DNA of 64,000 nt from Tetrapyrgos nigripes (lineage: Eukaryota > Basidiomycota > Agaricomycetes > Agaricales > Campanellaceae), in the NCBI GenBank assembly GCA_013368315.1, contig JAACJM010000104.1, positions 231,153 to 295,152 on the forward strand, written 5' to 3'. A model generated the notes under the pieces. That model saw nothing but the letters and a program-made list of their open reading frames with translations. It made no database searches and was not told the DNA's origin. Within the stretch, counting starts at the first letter, position 1, and the number at the start of each line of letters is the position of its first letter. Made by a program: the position numbers and the translations under genes. Positions 33,876 through 44,000 of the stretch are shown here, piece after piece.

Positions 33876-34012
33876 CCCCCTAACCCTAACCGGTTGGCAA
33901 ACTTCTGCTTGACAGTAGGAGCTGGTCGTGCAGGTGCGGATGTTCCGTTGGCGAGCCCCCACGCCATGCATATATGCACTTGAAAGGCGTGCTAGTATCT
34001 TCATGTGAGTAT

Positions 34013-34387
34013 TTACCTTCTAAATGCAGAAACTTGATCTCGGGGTATGCGGATCGGGTCGCTTTTTTTCGATTTCTTCGACCTAGTTTCGGGAGCAGGT
34101 TGCTTGGAAGAGGGTTTCTGCATAGACGACACAGAGTTAGGCCTGGACGAAGGATTTTGCGCAGTCGATGAACGATTCTGCATAGACGATGGACGACTCG
34201 GCCCAGACAATGAACGGTTCGTGGAATTCTGCGTAGTAGATGAACAATTCTGCCTAGAGGACGTTGCAGAATTCTCCGTCGACGATGAACGATTTGGTCT
34301 AGATGATGACGAAGTGTTCTGCGTAGACGGAGGTTTTCTCTTAGATGACATTGGGAATGAACAGAGGGACAATACTGAACTTGTCAC
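34013..34387 (-). CDS. Hypothetical Ser/Asn/Gln-rich protein, uncertain
   Basis: A single open frame encodes about 124 residues, or about 112 from the internal Met (codon at 34351). It is a low-complexity Ser/Asn/Arg protein with imperfect repeats of the type SSSTQNSS/RP and a basic C-terminus (RSKKSKKSDPIR). A second Ser/Pro/Lys-rich minus-strand frame at 34582-34815 (repeats of SSSQPKPTSK type) lies upstream. It may be an exon of the same gene or an independent degenerate repeat. I recognise no domain, so the call is weak. Confidence 0.3.
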   Translation of the reverse strand: MTSSVLSLCSFPMSSKRKPPSTQNTSSSSRPNRSSSTENSATSSRQNCSSTTQNSTNRSLSGPSRPSSMQNRSSTAQNPSSRPNSVSSMQKPSSKQPAPETRSKKSKKSDPIRIPRDQVSAFRR

Positions 34388-35382
34388 TTAGGGTACGGAG
34401 ATTTTTATGAGTCGGGGAATCAGTAGTGGCACAAAAGGGTTTTTTTTGTCCAATCCTTTGACTTCTGCCCTATGTTTGATAAACAACAGCACGCCATTAT
34501 ACCTTCAAATTTTTGAATCAAGGTCAAACTGCCCATTGTATCACTGGTCTTTGCTATGATTTTCTTTCAACATACCCATGTTCAGATTCTGACCTCGATT
34601 AGGCATGTGAGTGTTATTCTGCGAAGGTGGAGGTGGTGGAGGTGGGTTAGGCATGTTTGTAGGCATTCCATACACTTCGGTTTGGGACTCTCAAGCGAGC
34701 TGGATGAAGTTGACTTGGAGTTCGGTTTTGGTTGCGAGCGGGATAAACTTGACTTGGAGGTTGGCTTAGGTTGCGAGCTGGATGGTGTCGACTTGGATGT
34801 CCTTTCTCTCCCCAACTTTTGTCCCCTTCCTGTATATTTTTTGAAAGGATAATCAAACCACTTACCTTAGCCTTTCTTTGTTCGCATCCTTAGCCTTTCT
34901 TCGCTTTTATACCCTTTGAAAATCAAGAACTTATGGAGACCGCCAAGGCTATTGGTCTGATTTCCTCATTAATCATTTCTCCTGGCTTGTACGAAGTACC
35001 GCACTCAGGATTCTGGCTGGAAAATTAAAGCCTCGGTCGTTATGAGGTATGCTGCCTGTTTCTCTTTTCCTGAAAAGCTACATCAATATTGTTTACAGGA
35101 CCCTCCCGGTTGGCAAGAGATCCTCAAGTACTTTCGTGATTCTGAATGTCGATCATACATATTCCAATACAGCTAGCAAGGTCATCAAACGGTGATCTAC
35201 TGTCTTCACGTGCAATTCCATTCTTCACACCAAAAAAAGACTGCATTCGTTATCGAGCACAATTTCATCATGGCCACCTACCTTACCAATCATGTCATTG
35301 TCTTTGAGGGTCAGCCTGCAGCAATCAGGATTTTTTCTGGATTTTATCAGATTTTTATTCGCGACTTTGCTGATTTAATTGC

Positions 35383-35455
35383 GTCACGTCACAAGTCACT
35401 AACACGTCACGAGCTACTGTCACGTCACGAGTTACGGTCACATGTGACGTTCCGG
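35383..35455. promoter_or_regulatory. Cluster of CACGTCACRAG motifs
   Basis: Within about 70 bases there are several repeats of the CACGTCAC core: GTCACGTCACAAG, ACACGTCACGAG, GTCACGTCACGAG, then CACATGTGACG. TGACG and CACGTCA are the recognition cores of ATF/CREB-type bZIP factors. No downstream gene can be named with confidence, so regulatory function is inference. Confidence 0.35.
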
Positions 35456-35577
35456 GATCCAAGCCACAGGAGGACATAGGGGATAGTTTCGGTTGGCGTC
35501 GCAAAGGTTGTTAGTCGGAACTAAGGTATTATCTCGAATCGATGTTTTCCGTTCGTTTGAGTGAAATGTGGCGGGAA

Positions 35578-35601
35578 GTCCTCTCGTCGAGACGAGAGGA
35601 C
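35578..35601. repeat. Perfect 11-bp-arm hairpin
   Basis: GTCCTCTCGTC is followed after GA by its exact reverse complement GACGAGAGGAC. It stands alone in non-repetitive DNA. It could be a small terminator-like or MITE-tip structure. Confidence 0.7.
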
Positions 35602-35930
35602 TTGCACTCATTTGATAGTTCCCTAAAGTTGTTCCTTTGTTTTTCCTGTTTTAGCTGTCGACGCTTGCTTTCATTGTTGTTGTACATACATATATATCTC
35701 GCGTTTGTATTCTTTTACCATTGTATTCTTTGAAAGAAAACTATCTTGGATCTCAAAATCCGTTGCTAGGCATCGGTTAGTTTCTATTATTGGAATCTAA
35801 GTACATCTTGAGTATCCTAAGAGTATCCTAAGTTCAGATCTACTTGTTTGATTACCGGCTGGTGTGATGGTGAAGTCTTGGTCCGCTTCCCGTGCGGGAG
35901 CCAGACCTCTGCTTCCCATGAGCTTGCCCC

Positions 35931-36044
35931 CAGTGTTAAGTCAACTTAAGGCTTAAAGATCTCACTCGGAAAATTTTAAGCCTTAAATTTAAGGGTATTT
36001 AAGCCTTAAAGCTTAAACGGGCTTAAGCCTTTGGTAGAACACTG
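35931..36044. mobile_element. Possible very small non-autonomous DNA element
   Basis: CAGTGTT at 35931 and its complement AACACTG at 36038 bracket 100 bases crowded with AAGGCTTAA / TTAAGCCTTAA motifs in both orientations. CAGTG fits the hAT terminal pattern YARNG, and dense subterminal motifs are typical of such elements. I find no matching 8-bp target duplication, so the call is tentative. Confidence 0.35.
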
Positions 36045-36890
36045 ATGTATTTACGAGGCCTGCCACTGGCCAGTCTCTATGATGCCGACAACCGAACGAG
36101 GACGCCGGCTTTTTGATCCGACCCAGGCTGTCTTCAACCATGAACAAACAATGACATAGCCGAAGTCGCGTCGGATTTTCATAAGTGACAAGTCCTTTCC
36201 TCCACCCTACTGCAGGCCTCGTAACTTGCCATGCAAAGCAGTGGCAACTTTCCCCATAACTTTTTATGGGCGCCACGCCCTATAAGTTAACTACCGCTAA
36301 GTATCCCTACCTTATACAAAATAATATTTATCTCATGCTGTCAACGGGGTGATGGAGAGTTTGAGAAGCTACGTGTGGGCGGGCTCACTGCAAAAGCTAA
36401 AGAATATCCAGAATCCATGAAAAAGTCCTTTCGTCGCTGTAAGGACCCGGACCCGGTCGGACGGATTTGAGTGATGGACACGTGCTCTCTAGCTTTCTGC
36501 TTTCAACCACCACCACCCCACCTCGAAGGCAGCTAAGCCAACCAGCTTCTCCCACCTAAGAACACTATAGTCTAAAAACTGCAACCAGTGAGAAGAACAG
36601 ATGACGCAAAGCTCAGCATTCTGGACTCTTTTCCCTCCCTCATTTCCACCGCCGTCATGGACCCAGGTTTACACGAACCCAAGTAAAGCGATGTTTGGAC
36701 GTGATTTTGATGTCAGCTATAAGGGACACAAGTTAGACAGAGAGGTACGTGGTTGACTTTTAAACGTCCTGTATACTCATCCTAATCGTTCCAAGGGGAT
36801 AATGTTACTATCAATAACGTTAACGGCGTTCCGTTATCTGAGTCTCGACGGGAAGATAGGCAAAACTATACCGGCTGACCCTTCTCCAGT
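36045..36890. other. Intergenic, no gene recognised
   Basis: No repeat, exon chain or RNA gene was recognised in this stretch upstream of the amidase gene. Confidence 0.5.
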
Positions 36891-36892
36891 GC

Positions 36893-36900
36893 ATATATAA
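36893..36900 (+). promoter_or_regulatory. TATA-like box of the amidase gene
   Basis: ATATATAA lies 67 bases upstream of the amidase start codon, a suitable place for a core promoter given a short 5' leader. Confidence 0.45.
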
Positions 36901-36966
36901 CAGCGATTCCTACTGTCACTATGCCCGAGCGAGTCCTCCAGGGCCTGCACTTGCTCACAGTCGGAA

Positions 36967-39605
36967 ATGGTTCGGATCGCGTTCACAGTCGCTGCGTTCA
37001 GCCTGACGTATGCCCATGCACGGATATCGTCCGTCTCCCGAACCGTTATCATCAATGACTCACCATACTACCTTCCAACGGAACCGCTTGTTACTCTCGG
37101 TCAAGACACCCATAACATAACTGGAGACCCGTTGCCATTCACTCTCTTGGTAGACATAGGAGTTGGTTCGAACGTGAAGTCGTTGGTTGAGAATTGGGAG
37201 GCTATAGATGATGTCTTCAATAAGGAGTTTTTGAACAGTGAGTCTTACTTTTCTATCTTATCTATCTCCACCTAATTGATCCATTTCGCAGCTGTGGTTC
37301 TCGCTGGTTCTTCTTTGGACGCCTCCGGTGATCTGATGAGCTTTTTGAACGAAAGTGATACCCAAATGTTGTTAACGCCCACGGACATGTCTTCTGCATT
37401 ATCGCCCTCGATTTTCTCCCAACTGGCGGACACCGATGTGCGCCTTCATTACTTCTGTTATGTTCCTCGTCGCTTACCTTCCTACGCAGTTGCCTGCTGG
37501 TCCATACATCCTCGCTCATGACGCAACTGGTTCACCTGCAGTTTATGCTCCTTTGCGTTTGCATTATGATCATTCTCAGGTGCGTTGATCACAAAGATAC
37601 TCTACAAGTCACTTCTAACACTCCTTTGTCTCACTCACAGAGTTTCTACAAGTCTACGGTCATGAAATCTGATGGATCTTATGAAGTTGTATCCGCCTCT
37701 CTCGACACCGACTCTTCACCATATATCGCCGTACCCTCAAGGGTCCACACCCTTGGCAAAAATGACTCCCGGCTACCTCTAGCTGGTCTTCGTGTATCCG
37801 TCAAGGATTTGTATTACAGTGCGTGGTCATTATCTATTCCTTAGTCTATACGTTGACTTCTCTTCGAATTTCCTAGTGAAGGGACTCGTTACCTCAGCCG
37901 GCAACAGAGCGTTCTATGCGACATATCCTGCTCGTAACTCTACAGGTCCAGCTATAACTCGTCTGACAGATCTTGGTGCACATATGGTCGGAACGACGAA
38001 AATGGTGCAATTCGCCAATGGTGACAGGGCAACTGCCGACTGGGTTGACTATCACGCACCGTTTTCACCACGAGGAGACGGATACCTTGAACCTTCTGGT
38101 TCTTCGACCGGAGCTGGAACAAGTATTGCTACCTTGGATTGGTTGGATGTGTCTTTGGGGAGTGGTACGTTGTTCTGTTCTTGATTAATCACATTGCGGC
38201 ATGCTGAAGTGAAATTTTTATAGATACTGGTGGATCAGTTCGTTCTCCTGCAGCTCTCAATGGTGTATATGGTATTCGGCCCAGTGTCGATGCAATTAGC
38301 TTGGATGAAGTGTTACCTCTGAGTGTGAGTTGTGTTCTCCCGATACTAGAGCATAGCTCATGATGATTGTCTTTTTTAGCCTATTCTGGACACGGCTGGT
38401 TATGTATGTCCTCCTCACCCTCAATTCGTATCCTTTCTCAACTCATGCTCGTTTCTAGCTCACCCGTTCCCCGAAACTCTTCTCCAGCTTTGGCAAAGCG
38501 TGGTATGGTGAATCATTCCAATCATACCCCGCTTTCCCGAAAAAGCTTTTAGTCTCGGACGACTTTCTGTCTGTCACGGACGCGGCCAACGCAGTCTACA
38601 GCCCCTGGATAGAGAAGTTAAGATCATTCCTCGGAGGAGAGACAGTTGGGAACTTTAGTATTGAGGGCATTGGAATGTGAGCTCGGGTATTGAGTCGGAA
38701 TTGGGCGTGTATCTGAACGAGGTTAGTGATCATCTGTGTATGCTTCTCACTGGATGTGCTGATGTGAACTCCGTCAACCATATCTTGATAGACATACGCA
38801 ACGCTAGTTGCCTATTACCAATGGACCAACGTTGGCAAACCCTTGTTTGAAGATTACGCAGCCCAAAACGGAGGACGCAGCCCGCATATCAACCCACAAG
38901 TCAGATATCGATGGAGGTACGGCGAATCCAAAGGGGCAGACGGTTACGCAGTCGAGTTGGAGAAGAGAGAAACATTTGAGAATTGGACTTTGAGTAACTT
39001 TGTGAGTGCGTTGTATGGCTATTTCTTTCTCGTCCCTGACTGCTGCGTCCAGTTGACTGGCAATGCAGAATCGTGCACTGAGAGTATCTTCCTCTATCTG
39101 TATGTCCTCCATCTTTTCCGTTGTCGTTACTATATAGCTTATTTCTTCCCTGTACAGGATTAATTCAGGGACATATACCAGCAGGGAAACCTACTATTCC
39201 TCTCCGTAAGCGCTTTGCGATGCAGTGCGCCAGGGTCGTTTCACTCATTTATCTTCATTCTCTTGTAACAGATTCATCATACCCTTCGGCTTTTCTAGTA
39301 GTCGAGTTGCCAACTTGGCTAGATCTGCCGAAGTCGTTATACCCAGTACGTCGTCCTTATGTTTCTTGGTCTCCCTGTAATTCTCATTTCTGCTACCTCA
39401 TCTTCCTTGTACAGTCGGCCAGATACCTTTTCATTCCAACATCACCGAAGTAGAAGAATACCTACCAGTTTCGATAAGCTTGGTCGCTCGACGAGGATGT
39501 GATTTTGTATTGCTTGATCTTGTAGACAAGCTTGCAGATGAGGGGCTGGTGCAGGAGGTACATCAGGAAAAGCCTCAGATACAACTTCATGCAATATGTA
39601 CATAA
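36967..39605 (+). CDS. Secreted amidase-signature hydrolase, 13 exons, 3' end cut by a transposon
   Basis: Exons: 36967-37237, 37292-37437, 37490-37579, 37641-37818, 37877-38164, 38224-38324, 38380-38403, 38459-38721, 38792-39001, 39053-39099, 39158-39205, 39272-39345 and 39415-39605. Introns are 51-70 nt. A hydrophobic start ([18 protein letters not shown]) suggests secretion. The Ser-cisSer-Lys triad of the amidase signature family is present: Lys in RVSVKDLYY, cis-Ser in SGSSTGAG, and nucleophile Ser in SDTGGSVR, split by an intron. Such enzymes hydrolyse carboxamides; the substrate here cannot be named. Exon 8 carries a one-base frame break near 38676: IEGIG and [11 protein letters not shown] are in different frames. 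The last 14 codons and the stop come from the Plavaka terminal repeat. The native tail (KTGRTAF then stop) is stranded at 53402-53425. Confidence 0.82.
39559..39560. repeat. Target-site duplication TA of the Plavaka element (left)
   Basis: TA precedes the left terminus and recurs at 53400-53401 after the right terminus. Removing the element plus one TA joins GAG GTA to AAG ACT GGG in frame. Confidence 0.85.
39561..39590 (+). repeat. Plavaka left terminal inverted repeat
   Basis: Matches the complement of 53370-53399 at 24 of the first 24 bases. It also supplies the chimeric last codons of the amidase frame. Confidence 0.88.
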
Positions 39606-39766
39606 TAATGCGAATATTGCATGAGCGTGCATAGGGTATGAACAAAAATGCATGAAACGGTCTTCAGTGTGCGTAATATTGCATTCTTTGTATAATTATG
39701 CAGTCTAGTGTATACAATATTCAAAACTTTGCCACAAAGGAAAGACGTGAGGATTATGATACTGTG
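39606..39766. other. Plavaka subterminal region
   Basis: AT-rich spacer between the convergent amidase stop and the transposase stop, with repeated AATATTGCAT and TGCATG words. In this superfamily subterminal motifs commonly bind transposase; that role is inferred here. Confidence 0.5.
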
Positions 39767-40332
39767 TCAAAGTATATAAAGTAGTCTACTGTGCTGATCG
39801 GGGAAAGGATTGACAAAAAAAACCTTACATTTCTCCAACACATTGCTACTAGTCCATTTCCGGTTTGCCACTTTCCCGAACTTAGGAGTTAATGCAACAC
39901 TGCACAAAATGTCATCCACATTTATGACACTAGCCAGACCGCCGCCATCTGCAAATTCAACTCGTGAAACAGTGTGAAGCAGATGGTTTTTATCCGCTTT
40001 CCCAGAGAAAGAGCTGAACCATTCAACATACGCGAGATGTTTTGGCCATCGGGAATACGGGACGTCTGCCAAAAGCGTTGCCATAGTTGATTCGGAAAGG
40101 GTAAAGACAAGTCGGATTTGGCCCACACGGTATCCTGACAAGTCCGTCAGCTGTTGGTATTTTTCAGGTATGCAAATAAGTTATAAGTATGACTTACTCT
40201 TCAACGGACTCAAACGGTTGTCATTGTTGACCCTAATAAGAGCAGTGTCAAACCTTCCAGGAATACGCCGGCCTTTCTTGTCTGTGCGACAGGGTTGTAC
40301 ATGGATGGAATCAACCGTCGACGTGATACCAG
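39767..40332 (-). pseudogene. Plavaka transposase, 3' part separated by the copia insertion
   Basis: The coding sequence resumes at 40332, just left of the copia LTR, with TSTVDSIHVQPCR. It continues through CRTDKKGRRIPGRFDTALIR to a donor at 40197. A 63-nt intron ends at 40135, and the last exon runs 40134-39767. The last exon contains YRVGQIRLVF, HLAYVEWFSSFSGKAD and a segment near VASVINVDDI, the pattern seen at the C-terminus of Plavaka transposases. Joining 47430 to 40332 with one copy of ACCAG removed keeps the frame (DPITG then ITSTVD). The part is intact in itself but cannot be made as one protein with the 5' part. Confidence 0.78.
40328..40332. repeat. copia target-site duplication ACCAG (left)
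   Basis: ACCAG precedes the 5' LTR and recurs at 47430-47434 after the 3' LTR. Five bases is the usual copia duplication. Confidence 0.93.
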
Positions 40333-40704
40333 TGTTGAATTGGCGCATTCAGTTGCAGTCATCAACATATTCTATGTAAAACAATAGTAGTAGTTATATA
40401 TATAGAACAATAAGATTATATAGACAATAAAGTGTAGTACTACAATAAGTGTACGAAACCAGCATTGTTCTATCCAGTACAATAGAATCTTATTGTTACT
40501 CTAGTATTAGTTTACATGTATTTGTACCTCCTAAAAGGTATATAAGGACTGGTAGATAGTCCTCCTAATAACAAGTTTCATACTTAACCCACATCGCTCT
40601 AACAAGCCTCTAACAAGCCTAATAAGCTATCTTCTATCCCCAGGTAAGTAGCGTAGTTGCCACTGCGTTTAGTAGTGTACAAGCCGTACCATGCCTGCTT
40701 AACA
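40333..40704 (+). repeat. copia 5' LTR
   Basis: 372 bp with TG...CA ends (TGTTGAATTGG ... CTTAACA). It contains a TATA box (TATATAAGG at 40539-40547) and a repeated AACAAGCCT near the probable transcription start. Confidence 0.96.
40539..40547 (+). promoter_or_regulatory. TATA box in the copia LTR
   Basis: TATATAAGG in the second half of the LTR is a good core promoter for the genomic RNA. The same site in the 3' LTR could drive readout into the Plavaka transposase remnant in antisense. Confidence 0.6.
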
Positions 40705-40718
40705 GGTTATGGGCCCCG
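40705..40718 (+). other. copia primer-binding site, initiator-tRNA(Met) internal type
   Basis: GGTTATGGGCCCCG directly follows the LTR. It resembles the Drosophila copia site, which pairs with the internal (anticodon-stem) part of initiator methionine tRNA rather than with the 3' CCA end. This is assigned from memory of that family. Confidence 0.65.
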
Positions 40719-41017
40719 AAGGCCCTTGGGAGCGCCTTCAATGGCTGCAAACCATAGACTTCGCATACTACCTGGATGGCGCCTTCATGGCTGCCTGTGG
40801 CGCCCTTGTGGCAGCCTGCGTCGCCTTTCATGGCTTGACGATATGTCCAACAGCGCAGGACTTATGTCCAGCTGCAGTTGTTGACAATCTAGGGGAGTAG
40901 TCACTGTCATGGCGCGTTCATCGCTGCCTCTTTTCACTTTCGCATGGCGCATTTAATGCTGCCTTCTTCTGCATATGGATAAATGCTGACAGTTGACTTC
41001 CCCAGATATTATCAAAG

Positions 41018-44000
41018 ATGTCCTCCAACGTCCTGATGACTACTGTCCCCGTCTTCGCCGGTGTTGATTTCAACATCTGGGCTGACATTCTTGTCGCCTG
41101 GTTGCAGGCTACTGGACTTAGTTCTGTCCTTAGATCTGATCGCCCCGATGATGCCGAAGTGAGTACCGCTTCTCCTCTATCTGCTGAAGACGCGGCGGCT
41201 CAATCTGAGGCTATCACGGCAGCTCAAAAGAAACAGGCTGACTGGGATGAGAAGAACGATAAGGCCATGGGGTCTATCAAACTTCGTCTCTCTCCTCCCG
41301 TTCGTCAGAAAACGCTTGGAATGACTACCGCCAAAGAAATTTGGGACTTTCTCAAGAAAACCTATGGGAAACCTGGTGTTTCCGCAATCTACACGGATTT
41401 CAAACGTGCTACCTCCATCACTATTCCCAACGACGCCAACCCTAGCGCTGCGATCGAACTTATTCGCATGCACTTCGATAGGGTCAGTGCCTATGGTATC
41501 CCCACTGATGGCACCTCAACCACTTCCGTTACAAAAGTTGCCAACTTCCTCATCGTCATGTTCATCATTTCCAAACTTCCCCCCAGATATGAGTATCTTA
41601 TCAATCAGTATACTCAATACACTCTTGAGGAGGTCGACACCGCAAATCTCGATGTATTACAAAGCGAGATTGTCAATATTTGGGAATCTCGCCAGGGAGC
41701 GTTCAAGGGGCCTTCTGGGAAAGCCCATGCCAACCGTCTTTCAGCTGTCAAACGAAAGGACGGTAACCCTAGTTTCCAACAGCAGCAGCAGCAGCGCCCT
41801 ATTGGCAGCAGCAGCGGCGCTAATGGAGCCAGTGGCTCTAATGGGAATAACAAGGGAAAAGGCAAGGGAAAGGGCAAAGGAAAAGCCAATTTCCGTCGTG
41901 GAGGTCGAGCTGGAAAGTTCGAACAAGCCAAGAGACAGGGCCAGGCACATCTCGTCCACGACGACATGTCTCCCATGATGCACACAGTCACCGTCGTCAA
42001 TACGCCCGCTGCAGTTGATACCCGTAAGCCATTCTTCATGGAAACGGAAAAGCCTTTTGACGCCTTCTTCGCAGGTACCAAAAGAGCTATCAACCTTGCA
42101 CGCGATATTGGCGCTAGACCATCTGGTGAGACTGTTGCTACTCTTGAAGATGTCGTCATGTCTCATTCCGATCCTTCCTTCACTCCACTCACCCCTGCTC
42201 CTCGTCCCAAACGCTCTCTCACGGAACGCATCTATTGGAACAACCTTCAATCATCTTCTGATGGTTGGGGTGATGCTGGCAACTGGAACGGTTGGAACGG
42301 TGAATATCCCGAAACACAGATCGCTTCAGATGCCGATATGGCATGCGCTCAAGGAGAAGATGCCAGTTGGAACGAGGACACTCTGGTGAACACTTCGGAA
42401 CTCGGAAGTGTGTTTGGTACCACAACGACGGAGCCAGGTGCAAAGGTTTCTCAGGACATCCGGACACCTGTTCCACTTATCGACCGGATTGCCACGGATC
42501 CTGCTGCCGAGATGATGGAATGCGCAATGTACCTTGGGGAAAGGTTTCAGAATCCCGAGGATCCCCTCCACATCTATGGGGAACCACTCAGAGCAGCTCT
42601 GAACACCGTTGCCCCAACGGGAACGAGTGGCACTCTTTCTCTTGTCCAACGACTTGCTGCAGTCCGCAGCGAGATGCCAAGTGGCTCACAGCCTGCACCT
42701 CCCAATGGCATGACCACTCAATCCTTGCCATCCAGCCGTGTTGCAAGCCCAACACCTGGCACGACTTCGACGGGATGGGAATGGCTGACTCCTCATCTCC
42801 AAAACGAGGATGGAAGGTACGACGAGCTAATCGATTGGCAGCGAGACGCAACAATCGGACTAGGAGGGATGGAATTACCCTCCAGGGCTCCAACTCCGAG
42901 TTCAATGCCAGAACTCCGGAGCGTATCTCCGAGCCTATCCGAAACCAGCGATCTCGAGTACATGTCAACTCCGCCATCGATCGGCAGGATGAGTCTACCT
43001 ACGTCACCCGTAGAGGACACCGCATCGTACGGAATTCCAAGTCCACGACCTTCTACCCCCGTCATGGTTACCGTCAATGCCGCAAATAATTATGGATGGT
43101 CCTTAGACTCCGAACCCTCCGGCTTGGACAACGGGTATCTCAGGTCAGATCTCAATTCAGATCTCATGAATAAAAGTACTGATGCGCTTTTTCCAGCAGC
43201 TCGTAATTTGGAAGCAGGTTCTTCATGTATATATTTATTACATACCGCTCCTCTGGGTTTAACAACCCCTTTTATTTATAATAATCTGTACACTAGCCCT
43301 GGCGGCAACAATAAATATTTATGTGCCTGTGGCACTTTGTTCTCACTATGCCAGAAGTGTAAGAAAAGGAGATCTGATACTGTCAAAATCCACTTCAGTG
43401 ATGGTTGGTTACTTGATTCTGGAGCATCAGCGCATTTTACGTTCGACATCAATGACTTTGTTGAATTGAGTTATATAAAACCAATTCCAGTGAAAACTGC
43501 CAATGGATTCACGAAAATTCGTGCATCCGGAACAGTCCTGATCTCTCAACGTAAAAGAGTGATGAAATTATATCCGGTCTATTACATTCCCGATCTAAAT
43601 CAACGACTCTTATCTGTTGGTCAATTCTTAAATGACAACATGTTTATGCGCGGTAACTCCGATCATATCACCATTTCGAGAAATACAACATTCTTAACTT
43701 TCTCAAAGCGTATACCGGAAGAAACGCTATACTATCTTCCACACAAGTCAAAAATTGTCGCTTCTAAAGCCAATCTTTTGATTTATCTTATTAACTACGA
43801 GACCTTACATCGTCGTATAGGACATCCCTCTCGTGATGTTCTAAAACATGTCCGACAACACACACTTGGCACTCCTGAATTCATTATTCCGAAGGAGCTT
43901 CCTTTGTGCAAAGGCTGTCTTGAAGGCAAAACTCCCAGACAAGCTTACCCTCCTAACGAACGACGTGCTACTCGTCCTTTCCAAATTATCCATACGGATT

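Larger units (their letters stand above)
34860..35930. other. Intergenic, no gene recognised
   Basis: Apart from the TGACG-type motif cluster and the hairpin listed separately, I see no exon chain, repeat family or RNA gene in this stretch. Confidence 0.5.

Noticed and set aside
42343..43089. 248-codon second frame inside the copia gag-pol
   Set aside because: It overlaps the Ser/Pro spacer of the main frame, has no retroelement motif and no independent start context.
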